A DNA stretch of 64,000 nt, from NCBI RefSeq assembly GCF_002000085.1, contig NZ_MUZU01000001.1, positions 186,001 to 250,000 on the forward strand. The letters run 5' to 3'. The DNA is from Pseudocolwellia agarivorans. GTDB lineage: Bacteria > Pseudomonadota > Gammaproteobacteria > Enterobacterales > Alteromonadaceae. The translations under genes were made by a program, and so were the position numbers. Position 1 is the stretch's first letter. The number at the start of each line of letters is the position of its first letter. A model generated the notes under the pieces. It was not told where the DNA came from, ran no database searches, and worked only from the letters and a program-made list of their open reading frames with translations. This document shows positions 18,660-26,951 of the stretch, piece after piece.

Positions 18660-20141
18660 TTATGTAGTCACATTTTTTAAGTTAAGAGAAAACGATGTCC
18701 CTTCACCTAATTGACTTTGTACTCTAATTTCACATTTAAGTAACTCAAGTAATTTTTGTGTGATAGCTAACCCTAAACCAGCGTGTTTACTCTCACCTTG
18801 AATAGCGTTACTGGCTCGGTATCTTGCATCAAAAATATACGCTATTTCTTCAGCCTTAATACCCGTACCGTTGTCTTTCACGGTTAAGTAACATTGTCCG
18901 TTATTAACATCTGAAGTTTCTAATATAATATTCCCTCCAGCAGGTGTATGCCTTAATGCATTATCAATTAAATTGCTTAACACACGTTCTAACTTTCCAA
19001 TATCGCTATATACTTGAATATGCGAAAACTCAGGAATAATACTAAGTTTTATATTAAGTACTTCGGCTTTTAACTGAAATTTTGCAGCAACATCATAAAG
19101 TAATTCAGTAAGGTTAAAGTTTTCTAAATTCATTGAAACTTGACCACCTTCTAAGTGGGCTAATTCAAAAATTTGATCAATCAACATTTTTAACTGACTC
19201 GAATTTTTTAATGCTGTTCTTATAAATTTATTACGATCTTCACTCGTTATTGAATCTCCTTTGATTGCTATAGTTTCAATATAACCTTGTAATGATGCTA
19301 ATGGCGTTCTTAGATCATGAGAAATATCCGCTAATAATTCTCTTCTATGAACATCGGTTTGTTTCAGCTGTTCTATTTGATCATTAATTTGCTGGACCAT
19401 ATCATGAAATACGCAACCTAGCTGATGTACTTCATTTTGGCTATTTCCCATCCATGCATGTAGTTTTACCTTCGATTTATCGAAATTTACTGCTTTTAAT
19501 GCATGTATATCCGCAATTAAATGTCGTAATGGGTTAGTGAAATATCTAAATAAGCCTAACATTACTGCAAATAAAAATAATATTGCTACAACAGCAAATA
19601 CAATAGAGAGTTCTACCTGACGATTACCGTGTCCTTTATTATATGCTGACTCATATCGCTCTCCGGCAACAATGACGTACAAATAACCTTGTAGTTGTGT
19701 TCCATTAAATACTGGAGCTGCTGAAAAAACCTTCTTACGTGTTAAATGACGAGGATCATCACCGTATATAGGTAACGGTGCTTTATTTCGAGTTAATTGA
19801 ATTAAAGGCACTAAATCAATTTTATTTCTTTTAATTAAAGAGTCATCAATTGAATGCGTTAATAAGTTCCCTTGCGGATCAGCAAAGTAAAACTCAAATG
19901 CAGGCCCTAATATCATCAGTGTATGAAAGAGATTCTCAAGCGCATCATGATCATAAACCCCCTGCTGCAGTAAAGGATTATCTCTCGCTAAATTTGCCGC
20001 TAACGACAAATGTAATTGCTGCTCAGATTCATAACGTGTATTTTGTTCAACTTGCTGAGACCAAAAATAAAATACACAAACAATAGCAATAAAAACACCA
20101 AACAATGACAATGAAAGTCGCTGGTACAACGATAGTTTCAT
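18660..20141 (-). CDS. Sensor histidine kinase
   Basis: A 493-residue membrane histidine kinase. Transmembrane helices lie at about residues 9-27 and 178-200, enclosing a periplasmic sensor of some 150 residues (contains FEFYFADPQGNLLTHS, a PAS/CHASE-like stretch by eye). HAMP follows at about 197-255. The phospho-accepting His275 is in DISHDLRTPLAS. The ATP-binding N, G1 and G2 boxes are NLIDNALRHTP, DNGTGI and GLGLA. The response-regulator gene ends 11 bases upstream, with AAGGTG as ribosome site. The signal is unknown; the adjacent spondin genes suggest a cell-surface or envelope cue. Confidence 0.9.
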   Translation of the reverse strand: MKLSLYQRLSLSLFGVFIAIVCVFYFWSQQVEQNTRYESEQQLHLSLAANLARDNPLLQQGVYDHDALENLFHTLMILGPAFEFYFADPQGNLLTHSIDDSLIKRNKIDLVPLIQLTRNKAPLPIYGDDPRHLTRKKVFSAAPVFNGTQLQGYLYVIVAGERYESAYNKGHGNRQVELSIVFAVVAILFLFAVMLGLFRYFTNPLRHLIADIHALKAVNFDKSKVKLHAWMGNSQNEVHQLGCVFHDMVQQINDQIEQLKQTDVHRRELLADISHDLRTPLASLQGYIETIAIKGDSITSEDRNKFIRTALKNSSQLKMLIDQIFELAHLEGGQVSMNLENFNLTELLYDVAAKFQLKAEVLNIKLSIIPEFSHIQVYSDIGKLERVLSNLIDNALRHTPAGGNIILETSDVNNGQCYLTVKDNGTGIKAEEIAYIFDARYRASNAIQGESKHAGLGLAITQKLLELLKCEIRVQSQLGEGTSFSLNLKNVTT

Positions 20142-20152
20142 ATATTTACACC

Positions 20153-20863
20153 TTAACTTACGCCTTGTTTACAAAATTTATAACCAACCCCCCATACGGT
20201 TTGTACAATTTCAGGATTAGTCGCATCTTTTTCTACTTTACTTCTTAAACGATTTATATGTGAATTTACCGTATGTTCATAGCCACTATGGTGATATCCC
20301 CATACAGAACTTAATAATTGAGAACGAGAAAATACTTGTTCTGGGTGAGACGCTAAATACAGTAATAAATCATATTCAGTGGAAGTTAACTCCAATTCTT
20401 TACCAGCTAATGTTGTTCTATGTGATAAATGATCGATCTGTAAACTACCTACTTTTAAACACTGTTCAGGTTCTGATGTTTGTTGAGCATTACTTAGTAA
20501 GTGTGCACGCCTTAATAAACTTCTAACTCTTGCTTGGAGTTCTCTTACGCTAAAAGGCTTAGTCATATAATCATCAGCGCCTAATTCTAAGCCTAGCACT
20601 CTATCTATTTCAGAATCACGAGACGTTAACATCAGAATAGCTTGCTCAGGTTTTTGTTCACGTAGTTGCCTACATACATCTAAACCTGACATACCCGGCA
20701 ACATAACATCAAGAATAATGACATCGTAATTATTGGCTAAAGCGAGCTCTAATGCTTTTTCACCTGTTAAACTATGTTCTACATTTAATGCTAATTCTTC
20801 TAGATTAACTCTAATTAAATCAGCGATATCTTGTTCGTCTTCCACAACCAAAATGTTATCCAT
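20153..20863 (-). CDS. OmpR/PhoB-family response regulator
   Basis: A 236-residue two-domain regulator. The receiver domain has the acidic pair Glu9-Asp10 (also Glu8), the phospho-acceptor Asp52 in VIILDVMLPG and Lys in TKPFSVREL. The C-terminal winged helix ends in a typical HINRLRSKVEKD...GVGYKF segment. I chose MDNILVVEDE at 20863 over an upstream start because AAGGA lies eight bases before it and the receiver fold begins here. It pairs with the kinase immediately downstream. A strong terminator hairpin just upstream suggests that the pair receives only partial readthrough from the spondin genes or has its own weak promoter. Confidence 0.92.
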   Translation of the reverse strand: MDNILVVEDEQDIADLIRVNLEELALNVEHSLTGEKALELALANNYDVIILDVMLPGMSGLDVCRQLREQKPEQAILMLTSRDSEIDRVLGLELGADDYMTKPFSVRELQARVRSLLRRAHLLSNAQQTSEPEQCLKVGSLQIDHLSHRTTLAGKELELTSTEYDLLLYLASHPEQVFSRSQLLSSVWGYHHSGYEHTVNSHINRLRSKVEKDATNPEIVQTVWGVGYKFCKQGVS

Positions 20864-20885
20864 TTGGCGATCCTTGATCATTAAG

Positions 20886-20917
20886 AAAAAGAGGTTGCAA
20901 CGACACAACCTCTTTTT
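20886..20917 (-). terminator. Rho-independent terminator after the spondin genes
   Basis: AAAAAGAGGTTG and CAACCTCTTTTT form a perfect 12-base stem around an eight-base loop. Read on the minus strand, the stem ends in a T-run, so it terminates transcripts from the spondin genes. It sits only about 20 bases before the response-regulator start. Confidence 0.8.
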
Positions 20918-20921
20918 AACA

Positions 20922-21659
20922 CTACTCTACCCGTGTAATAGTGATGCTTAATGTCGGATTATCAAACCGATGATCTTGTGTTAATACTGACTGAGCTAAG
21001 CCATCATCTTTAGTAACAACACCTGGATGCATCGCAACATAATCAACGTCATCTCGCATTTCGTTGTATCCCTCTCCGCCTGCAGCCGGACCTGGGATAG
21101 TTGCCATAAGTTCACTATTTTTCTCGGTACCTGAGTCATATGAACTTGTTAATAAAGAAATACTTTCGTTTACAGCTAAATTACTTATATCTTTTGCCGT
21201 TACACCAGTAAAAGCATCGTTGGTATTTACCAGCATAGTAGCGATAGAAATACTACTTGGCATAGTATCTTCAATACTGACAGTAATCGTTTCACTCATT
21301 CCTGGAGGTAATGGTGATGCACCACTTTGTCCAGATAACACCATAGTTTCACTAAGTACGGCTGAATTATCGCCACTTTCTGCAAGATTTTCTAAAGCAG
21401 TGGAAGCTGGCATACCTATTTCCCAAAGTTTACCTTCATTATGTAAAACAACAGCAACAGGAGACATAGGTTGTGCTGTAGTTAAATTAACAACTTTAAC
21501 CATGTATTCGTAATTTACTGGCGTTGGAACAACTGGAGGTTCTACCGGTTCAGGTGTTGCAGTTTTATTATCATTATCGCTACCACAAGCACTAACGAAA
21601 AGACTTAAGGCTATCGCTGCTGATAACGACGCTTTTTTATATGTGTTAGATGAAATCAT
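20922..21659 (-). CDS. Spondin-domain lipoprotein
   Basis: A 245-residue predicted lipoprotein with a signal peptide whose lipobox SAC places the lipidated Cys at about residue 25, followed by an acidic and then Pro-rich linker (PEPVEPPVVPTP). The rest resembles a spondin N-terminal domain: YEYMVKVVNLTTAQPMSPV, HNEGKLWEIG, SIATMLVNTNDAF and a C-terminal ITITRVE strand, all shared in order with the next gene upstream. There are two adjacent ATGs; the second (21659) is better spaced from AGGAGG. It is probably a cell-surface protein. The partner or ligand is unknown. Confidence 0.82.
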   Translation of the reverse strand: MISSNTYKKASLSAAIALSLFVSACGSDNDNKTATPEPVEPPVVPTPVNYEYMVKVVNLTTAQPMSPVAVVLHNEGKLWEIGMPASTALENLAESGDNSAVLSETMVLSGQSGASPLPPGMSETITVSIEDTMPSSISIATMLVNTNDAFTGVTAKDISNLAVNESISLLTSSYDSGTEKNSELMATIPGPAAGGEGYNEMRDDVDYVAMHPGVVTKDDGLAQSVLTQDHRFDNPTLSITITRVE

Positions 21660-21668
21660 CATAACCTC

Positions 21669-22370
21669 CTACTTCACTACGATAGTAACGGAAGCAACAG
21701 GGTTCAACCAACGATGTACGGTATTATCAACATCACTTGTACCACCTGTTAAATCATCATCACCTAAATTACCACGATGTACATGAACTGTTGTATTAGC
21801 TTCCATAGATGTAACACCTGTCCCACCTGTTCCAGCATTACCACCTGGTGCTGCTGGAATACCTGGAGTACCTGGTGCTCCGCCGCCCATGATAATTAAT
21901 TCATCATTTGCTTCTGTTCCTGCATCGTAAGCATTTAGCATAACTTTATAGGTACCTGCTTCACTTGGAATTTTCCAACCGTTTAGAGCAACAAATGCAT
22001 CATTTGTCGGCAATAACATACTCGCAATTGATAAATACATATTACCATCAGCCGTATCAAGCATAGCCGTAGTCGACTGAGCTGGAGCTAATAAGCCGCC
22101 AGCAGGGTTTGCAACCATGTCAGCATTAACACCAGTTAACATAGTAGATAGGCCTGAAATGTCACCACCTTCAGCCATTGCTTGTAACTCAGGAGACGCT
22201 GTTTCACCTAATTTATATAAAGAAGCATCGGCAGTATGAGCGGCAATAATAAGAGGGGTATAATGCATACCTTGAGTAAGGTTTGTTACAGTAACTTCTA
22301 ATTGTTGTGCGTTAGCAGCAATACTTGATGTTGCAAGCATTAATGCCGCGATAGTTTTATTAAATTTCAT
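21669..22370 (-). CDS. Secreted spondin-domain protein
   Basis: A 233-residue protein with a cleavable signal peptide (AANA at about residue 21). The spondin-like core contains LEVTVTNLTQGMHYTPL, AAHTADASLYKLG, SIASMLLPTNDAF and a terminal VASVTIVVK strand. It lacks the lipobox of its downstream paralogue. A Gly/Pro/Ala-rich insert occurs at about residues 166-184. It is the first gene of the operon spondin-spondin-regulator-kinase, with six bases between the two spondin genes. The spondin fold in eukaryotes binds membranes or matrix; the bacterial role is not established. Confidence 0.82.
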   Translation of the reverse strand: MKFNKTIAALMLATSSIAANAQQLEVTVTNLTQGMHYTPLIIAAHTADASLYKLGETASPELQAMAEGGDISGLSTMLTGVNADMVANPAGGLLAPAQSTTAMLDTADGNMYLSIASMLLPTNDAFVALNGWKIPSEAGTYKVMLNAYDAGTEANDELIIMGGGAPGTPGIPAAPGGNAGTGGTGVTSMEANTTVHVHRGNLGDDDLTGGTSDVDNTVHRWLNPVASVTIVVK

Positions 22371-22572
22371 TTTTTATCCTTGGTGACTGAAATAATTCAA
22401 GTTCAGTATGCAAGGAAAGTTTCGCGATAGCGTCACGGAGTTATCACAAAATCATCACAATTTACTTACGTTAAATATGATAACTAAAATGAAATTTTTT
22501 AAGTACTTACCTGTTCATCGATCACAGTTGGATTAGAGAAGGGATATTTAGACAGTTCATTTAAATAAACTT

Positions 22573-23229
22573 TTAGCCTTTTATTAAAGATGTTTCATCT
22601 TTACTTACACCAAAAATATCATCTGGTTTAAACCCCAATGTTACGTGCAAATCTTTAGCTGGTAATACTAATGTTTGCCTAAAATATTGTGCTTCTGGTG
22701 ATTGGGCAACAACAAAATAAGTCGCTTGTTCTTCTTTTTGAACACGCCCAAGGCCTAATAAAGACACTGAAAACTTTTCTCCAAACTTAATTGTTTTAGT
22801 TACTGCTTGAAGTTCGTAAGGGTTAACTAATGTTACATGAAAAGTATGATGATCTCTTATAGCCTGCCTTTCCCTAAAAGATGTAAACTCACTACCTAAT
22901 ATATTTTTCATTTGCTGCAAGTATACTGATAAATCAGCTTTTGACACTTTACCACCTACATATTTAAGGCCTTGATTATCGGTTAACTCAACAACTTCTA
23001 TTTGAATATTTTTAATAAATTCCCCTTCCTTATTTTTACTACTTAAATCAGATTGCACACGGGAAATTTTATGATTTATTCTTTCTTGCTCTTCAACTAG
23101 CTCTACACTTTCATTTTCTTGATCTTCTAGGCTAACTAAATAATCAGCAATACTACTGGCCTTTACGCTTATTGAAGCCATCGTAAATATTGCCAGCATC
23201 ATTAGAATAAAATTATTCAAAAATTTCAC
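22573..23229 (-). CDS. Secreted 2H-phosphoesterase-like protein
   Basis: A 218-residue exported protein with a signal peptide (residues 1-24, ending VKA). Residues 35-65 are strongly charged and likely helical or coiled-coil. The C-terminal part has two HVTL motifs, at 131-134 and 195-198, the paired HxTx signature of the 2H phosphoesterase superfamily; the second sits in KDLHVTLGF, as in Swiss-army-knife-type 2H proteins. Enzymes of the superfamily act on 2',3'-cyclic phosphates and related bonds, but most have a cytoplasmic location. The substrate here is unknown. The gene stands alone between the spondin operon and an unknown membrane protein. Confidence 0.65.
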   Translation of the reverse strand: MKFLNNFILMMLAIFTMASISVKASSIADYLVSLEDQENESVELVEEQERINHKISRVQSDLSSKNKEGEFIKNIQIEVVELTDNQGLKYVGGKVSKADLSVYLQQMKNILGSEFTSFRERQAIRDHHTFHVTLVNPYELQAVTKTIKFGEKFSVSLLGLGRVQKEEQATYFVVAQSPEAQYFRQTLVLPAKDLHVTLGFKPDDIFGVSKDETSLIKG

Positions 23230-23474
23230 TTTTATCTCCAGATAAAACCAATTGAGTGTATTGTTTTGGTATATTTTACCACTAACTTTGTTTGTTTAAA
23301 TAGCACTTTACGTTTCTTTACTTACATAACCTAAGCTGCCAAGCTTATTCAAAGTCATAGTAAAGTGTATGCTAACCTGCATATTCATGTGTATTTTGGT
23401 TATACTAAGCTACAACAATCACTTTATACCAATATGATTAATGAAATTGGTAGTAAGAATATTAATTAAAACAC

Positions 23475-23834
23475 ATGAAGTATATGCTAACCCCCAATGT
23501 CTTTAATCAAGTAGCGACTCTGTTTTGGAATACACGGTGGCGTTTACTACAATGGAGCTTATTTAGCTTTATATTATTTATTGCATTACAAAACCAAATA
23601 AGTTTAACCACACCAAACGTATTGGTATGGTTAGCTTTATTCATCTTATTTTTTGCTTTACAGGCGCTAGTAATCGCTTCATTTATATTTTTCTTTAAAA
23701 ACTTACCTTCTACAAAAGCGAAGACACAAAGTTGGTTTACTTTTTATCGCATTATAGAATGGTGTGAAACAATTATTTTTACTTTACTTATTCCTTTTCC
23801 TGCATTGATATTTTTATACATGCTACTTCTTTAA
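23475..23834 (+). CDS. Small integral membrane protein of unknown function
   Basis: A 119-residue protein with hydrophobic segments near residues 24-40, 47-75 and 95-118, so probably three transmembrane helices. It has an aromatic, Trp-rich N-terminus (LFWNTRWRLLQWS). I do not recognise the family. A run of genes transcribed in the same direction begins here, but 249 bases separate it from the next gene, so cotranscription is not implied. No clear ribosome site precedes the ATG. The hydrophobic pattern and lack of alternatives support a real gene. Confidence 0.55.
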   Translation: MKYMLTPNVFNQVATLFWNTRWRLLQWSLFSFILFIALQNQISLTTPNVLVWLALFILFFALQALVIASFIFFFKNLPSTKAKTQSWFTFYRIIEWCETIIFTLLIPFPALIFLYMLLL

Positions 23835-24083
23835 ATAGTAAATCTTTTATTGTAAAAAAATATTCTAAAAATAACTAACGTTTTTTGGTTCTTTATAATT
23901 CTATAAAGCCGAAAATATTGCATTAATATCCGATTATTTATTACTCCCTAAACAATCCCTATTGCTACACTTTCAGTAACATCAATCTGTTGTAGCAATT
24001 TATCTTTAACTTGTATGGTATTAACAACGCGAAGTTGATTATTGTGTAAAAAACGAACGCAAAATGTATTTAAGGAAACGAAA

Positions 24084-24947
24084 ATGAAAAATAAACTCGT
24101 CTCAATAGCTTTAATCATACTGACCATGTCTCAAATAAGCTGTAGTACCAAAAATAATAAAACAATAATCCCCCCTTTAAGCGTTCAATTATGGTCAGTC
24201 AAAGATCAAATCAAAATTGATTATAAAGGCACACTAAAAAAACTATCAGCAATGGGATTTTCAGGGGTAGAGTTTGCTAATGAATTTGGTCCTTTTAAAA
24301 ACAAACCAGAGGACCTCCAGCAATACTTAAGTACTTTAAATTTACAAGCAAGTGGTGCTCATGTTTCATTTAAAGCCCTTAACGAGGAAAACTTTCAAAA
24401 AACTGTTAACTTTTATCAAAAATTAGGCGTTGATAGTTTAATTATCGGATGGGACAAACGCTCATGGCATCCAGAAGGAGTAAAAGAAGTTGTTAGCTTA
24501 CTCAATGAAATAGCAAAGAAACTTGCTCCTTATAATATGAAAACCGGGTTTCATAACCATGATCATGAATTTAACTCATTTAATAACAGTACCTATTGGG
24601 ATTATATTGCACAAAACACCTCTCAAAACGTTATTTTACAGTTAGACGTTGGCTGGGTAGTTTACGCTGGGAAAGATCCTGTTGAATATGTAAAGCGTTA
24701 TCCAGGAAGAACATTAACAACCCATTACAAATCTCGCATACCTGAAGCCATGAAGTCAGATCAAAAAAAGCTCCCTATAATAGGTCAAGATAGTGCTGAT
24801 TGGTCAAGCTTATTAAAAGCAAATTCAACTGTAGGTGGCACAAAGTGGATAGTAGTAGAACAAGAAGAATACCCTAACAACCTAAGCTCGTTAGAGGCTG
24901 TAGCTTTATCTAAAAAAGGCTTAGACGCTTATATTAATAAACTATAA
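24084..24947 (+). CDS. Lipoprotein sugar phosphate isomerase/epimerase-like TIM barrel
   Basis: A 287-residue protein of the xylose-isomerase-like TIM barrel family. The start at 24084 follows AAGGAAA and gives a lipoprotein signal peptide with Cys at about residue 20 (ISCS). The barrel then begins with PLSVQLWSVKDQI. Metal-ligand-type motifs are visible: GVEFANEFGPF, TGFHNHDHEF, LQLDVGWV and VVEQEEYP. An upstream ATG at 24042 lacks a good ribosome site. Such exported epimerase-like proteins are common next to polysaccharide or inositol catabolism genes, none of which is visible here. A LysR regulator follows and could be linked. The substrate is unknown. Confidence 0.8.
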   Translation: MKNKLVSIALIILTMSQISCSTKNNKTIIPPLSVQLWSVKDQIKIDYKGTLKKLSAMGFSGVEFANEFGPFKNKPEDLQQYLSTLNLQASGAHVSFKALNEENFQKTVNFYQKLGVDSLIIGWDKRSWHPEGVKEVVSLLNEIAKKLAPYNMKTGFHNHDHEFNSFNNSTYWDYIAQNTSQNVILQLDVGWVVYAGKDPVEYVKRYPGRTLTTHYKSRIPEAMKSDQKKLPIIGQDSADWSSLLKANSTVGGTKWIVVEQEEYPNNLSSLEAVALSKKGLDAYINKL

Positions 24948-24960
24948 TTTTTTTGGGGGG

Positions 24961-24988
24961 ATAGCAAAGACTGACAAGCCTTTGCTAT
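24961..24988 (+). terminator. Hairpin after the TIM-barrel lipoprotein gene
   Basis: ATAGCAAAG (24961-24969) and CTTTGCTAT (24980-24988) form a perfect nine-base stem with a ten-base loop, 14 bases after the stop codon. The following ATTTAG is only weakly T-rich. Confidence 0.5.
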
Positions 24989-25034
24989 ATTTAGTAAAAA
25001 CATTAATAATAATGCTTACACTTTCAATAGTTAT

Positions 25035-25970
25035 TTGAGCATACATAAATTGTTAATTTCCGATTTAGAAATTATTATAAAAACAGCTGAATTTGGTAGT
25101 ATAACCGCAGCGGCTACTCATCTAGATATTCAAGTAGCAAGAGCAAGTGCAGCAATAAAGCGTGTAGAAAAACAATTAGGATTTGAATTATTTATTCGCT
25201 CTACACGGCAATTAAGGTTATCTATAAGCGGCGAAAAATATATTCCACAATGTATTCAAGCGTTAGAAACGCTTAATAAGGCCCAACAAGATTTACTCAC
25301 TGACCAGGAATCTATAACGGGTGAATTACGCTTAACAACCTCTTCAGATTTAGGTCGCAACATTATTACACCATGGCTTGATGAACTAGCAGAGCAACAC
25401 CCCAAATTAAATTTAAGATTAATCTTAAATGATCATGCTTTAGACTTTTACCGTGATTCTGTAGATATTGCGTTAAGATATGGTGCTCCAACAGATTCAA
25501 ACATGTACGGTTTTAAAATTTGTGACGTACCTCGCTTACTTTGCGCATCGCCAGAATATTTACAAAAAAATAAAGCGCCAGAACATCCGAAAGACTTAAC
25601 GAACCATAACGGTCTTTTTTATCAAATGAATGGTACCGTTTACGACACATGGAAATTTACTAACAAAACTCATCACTATTCAATAAAAATGCAAGGTAAT
25701 AGAGTCGCTAATGACGGTGACTTAGTAAGGCGTTGGTGTGTCTCTGGTAAGGGCTTAGCGGTAAAATCAGCTTTAGATATGTCAAATGATTTAATTAACC
25801 ATAAAGCGATTTCAGTAATGCATGACTACCAACCAACGATGACAGAACTATGGCTAATATGCCCAAGTAAACAATCAATTACTCCTATCGTGAGATTACT
25901 ACGAGAATGTTTAACAGAAAATTGTAATAACATTTTGAAAGAACTAAAAAATAAAAAGATCATCTCCTAA
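25035..25970 (+). CDS. LysR-family transcriptional regulator
   Basis: A 311-residue LysR-type regulator. The N-terminal winged helix-turn-helix spans about residues 9-66 (FGSITAAATHLDIQVARASAAI, then FIRSTRQLRLS). The effector-binding domain begins near residue 93 with GELRLTTSSDLG. The best start is a TTG at 25035; no ATG fits and no strong ribosome site is visible, so the N-terminus is uncertain by a few codons. It is downstream of, and co-oriented with, the TIM-barrel lipoprotein. Targets and ligand are unknown. Confidence 0.88.
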   Translation: MSIHKLLISDLEIIIKTAEFGSITAAATHLDIQVARASAAIKRVEKQLGFELFIRSTRQLRLSISGEKYIPQCIQALETLNKAQQDLLTDQESITGELRLTTSSDLGRNIITPWLDELAEQHPKLNLRLILNDHALDFYRDSVDIALRYGAPTDSNMYGFKICDVPRLLCASPEYLQKNKAPEHPKDLTNHNGLFYQMNGTVYDTWKFTNKTHHYSIKMQGNRVANDGDLVRRWCVSGKGLAVKSALDMSNDLINHKAISVMHDYQPTMTELWLICPSKQSITPIVRLLRECLTENCNNILKELKNKKIIS

Positions 25971-25974
25971 CTTA

Positions 25975-26334
25975 TATACCCGTTACCAATCAAAATGAGT
26001 ATTTCAGAGTGCTTGAGCGATATCAATTCAAGGCAATGCTTTGTAATAATGGTCGTCCCTTATAAAAAGCATTAACGACGAAGTGATTTTGCTCAAGCGC
26101 TTCTTCGATGGGCCTAAAAACAATTTATGCTTCGTTATTAACTTTAGTAAGGTTCCTACACGGATGTAGGACATTAGGGTAACGCAGGAGCAGTTACCGA
26201 GAATAACCATGACGTAAACTTAATGCCTTGCATACATGGATGTATGTACTTAGATTTCGTCTGGAACATGAAACCTGTGCCTAAATTGTTTTTAGTTCCC
26301 ACTGAAACCTGCATCTTGAATGATAACGGGTATA
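25975..26334. mobile_element. MITE-like inverted-repeat element, copy B (360 bp)
   Basis: This is the longer relative of the element at 6943. The ends are TATACCCGTTACCAATCAAA and, on the other strand, TATACCCGTTATCATTCAAG. It carries about 80 bases that copy A lacks, between two similar stretches (CCTACACGGATGTAGG and CATACATGGATGTATG), so copy A may have lost them by recombination. No transposase is encoded; a 60-codon frame inside is not credible. It follows the LysR gene by five bases and, with the fragment at 26333, fills the gap to the methyltransferase gene. Confidence 0.75.
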
Positions 26335-26375
26335 TACCCGTTACCTTAAAGGTGTAGGCTTCAGTGGGAAACTAG
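26333..26375. repeat. Truncated inverted fragment of the same element
   Basis: Immediately after copy B comes TATACCCGTTACC, some diverged bases, then AGGCTTCAGTGGGAAACTAG. The latter is the reverse complement of the right-end interior of the long copies (TTTTTAGTTCCCACTGAAAC followed by CTGCA). It shares the last bases of copy B, so two elements are joined end to end in opposite orientation. Confidence 0.6.
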
Positions 26376-26412
26376 ATCGATCAATTTTCATTTTAAAATT
26401 TAAGGACATCTT

Positions 26413-26865
26413 ATGGAACAAAAAATTCTGCCTGTTTTTCAGGTATTCATTGCCATGATACTAATGGAGTTGATGGTGAAGTTTTTTCCATACTTTAGGT
26501 TTGATTTTTCCTTTAAATTTATTGTTTTTGGGTTACTCACCATAATATCTATATTGCTTGCTTTTACTGCGATATATTCTTTTAGAAAACATCAAACTAC
26601 AGTTAACCCTGCAAAACCTGAAAAAACTTCAGTGATTGTTAATTCAGGAATTTATGCCTATTCAAGAAACCCAATGTATTTAGCTATGCTCATATTTTTA
26701 ATTGCCGTAAGTGCTTTATACGAAAATGTTTTAGCTTTTTTACCTATCCCACTGTTTATTTGGTTTATTACGCAGTATCAAATAAAACCAGAAGAAAAAA
26801 TATTATCAGAAAAATTTAAAGGAGATTATCAAAACTATTTATTAACGGTAAGGCGTTGGATATAA
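26413..26865 (+). CDS. Isoprenylcysteine carboxyl methyltransferase family protein
   Basis: A 150-residue integral membrane protein. Hydrophobic segments lie near residues 7-25, 32-54, and a re-entrant pair near 93-120. The signature is GIYAYSRNPMYLAML, followed by a C-terminal EEKILSEKFKGDYQNYLL helix. Both are typical of the ICMT/PEMT-like bacterial methyltransferases that use S-adenosylmethionine. The methyl acceptor is unknown. The gene is preceded by repeat elements and TTAAGGACATCTTATG, with AAGGA as ribosome site. Confidence 0.8.
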   Translation: MEQKILPVFQVFIAMILMELMVKFFPYFRFDFSFKFIVFGLLTIISILLAFTAIYSFRKHQTTVNPAKPEKTSVIVNSGIYAYSRNPMYLAMLIFLIAVSALYENVLAFLPIPLFIWFITQYQIKPEEKILSEKFKGDYQNYLLTVRRWI

Positions 26866-26875
26866 AAAGGAAGTA

Positions 26876-26926
26876 ATATTGATGAATTCAATCAATACAT
26901 AAATAATAAAACGAATTCATCAATAT
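26876..26926. terminator. Hairpin between convergent methyltransferase and phnA genes
   Basis: ATATTGATGAATTC (26876-26889) and GAATTCATCAATAT (26913-26926) form a perfect 14-base stem with a 23-base loop between two convergent stops. There is no long T-run on either side. Confidence 0.55.
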
Positions 26927-26951
26927 AAATAAAACGGAATAGAAAATAAAG

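Noticed and set aside
17260-18660. Target-site duplication flanking the IS
   Set aside because: Flanks next to the inverted repeats are A- and T-rich but do not show a convincing direct repeat of 8-12 bases. Mutation or flank rearrangement may have removed it.
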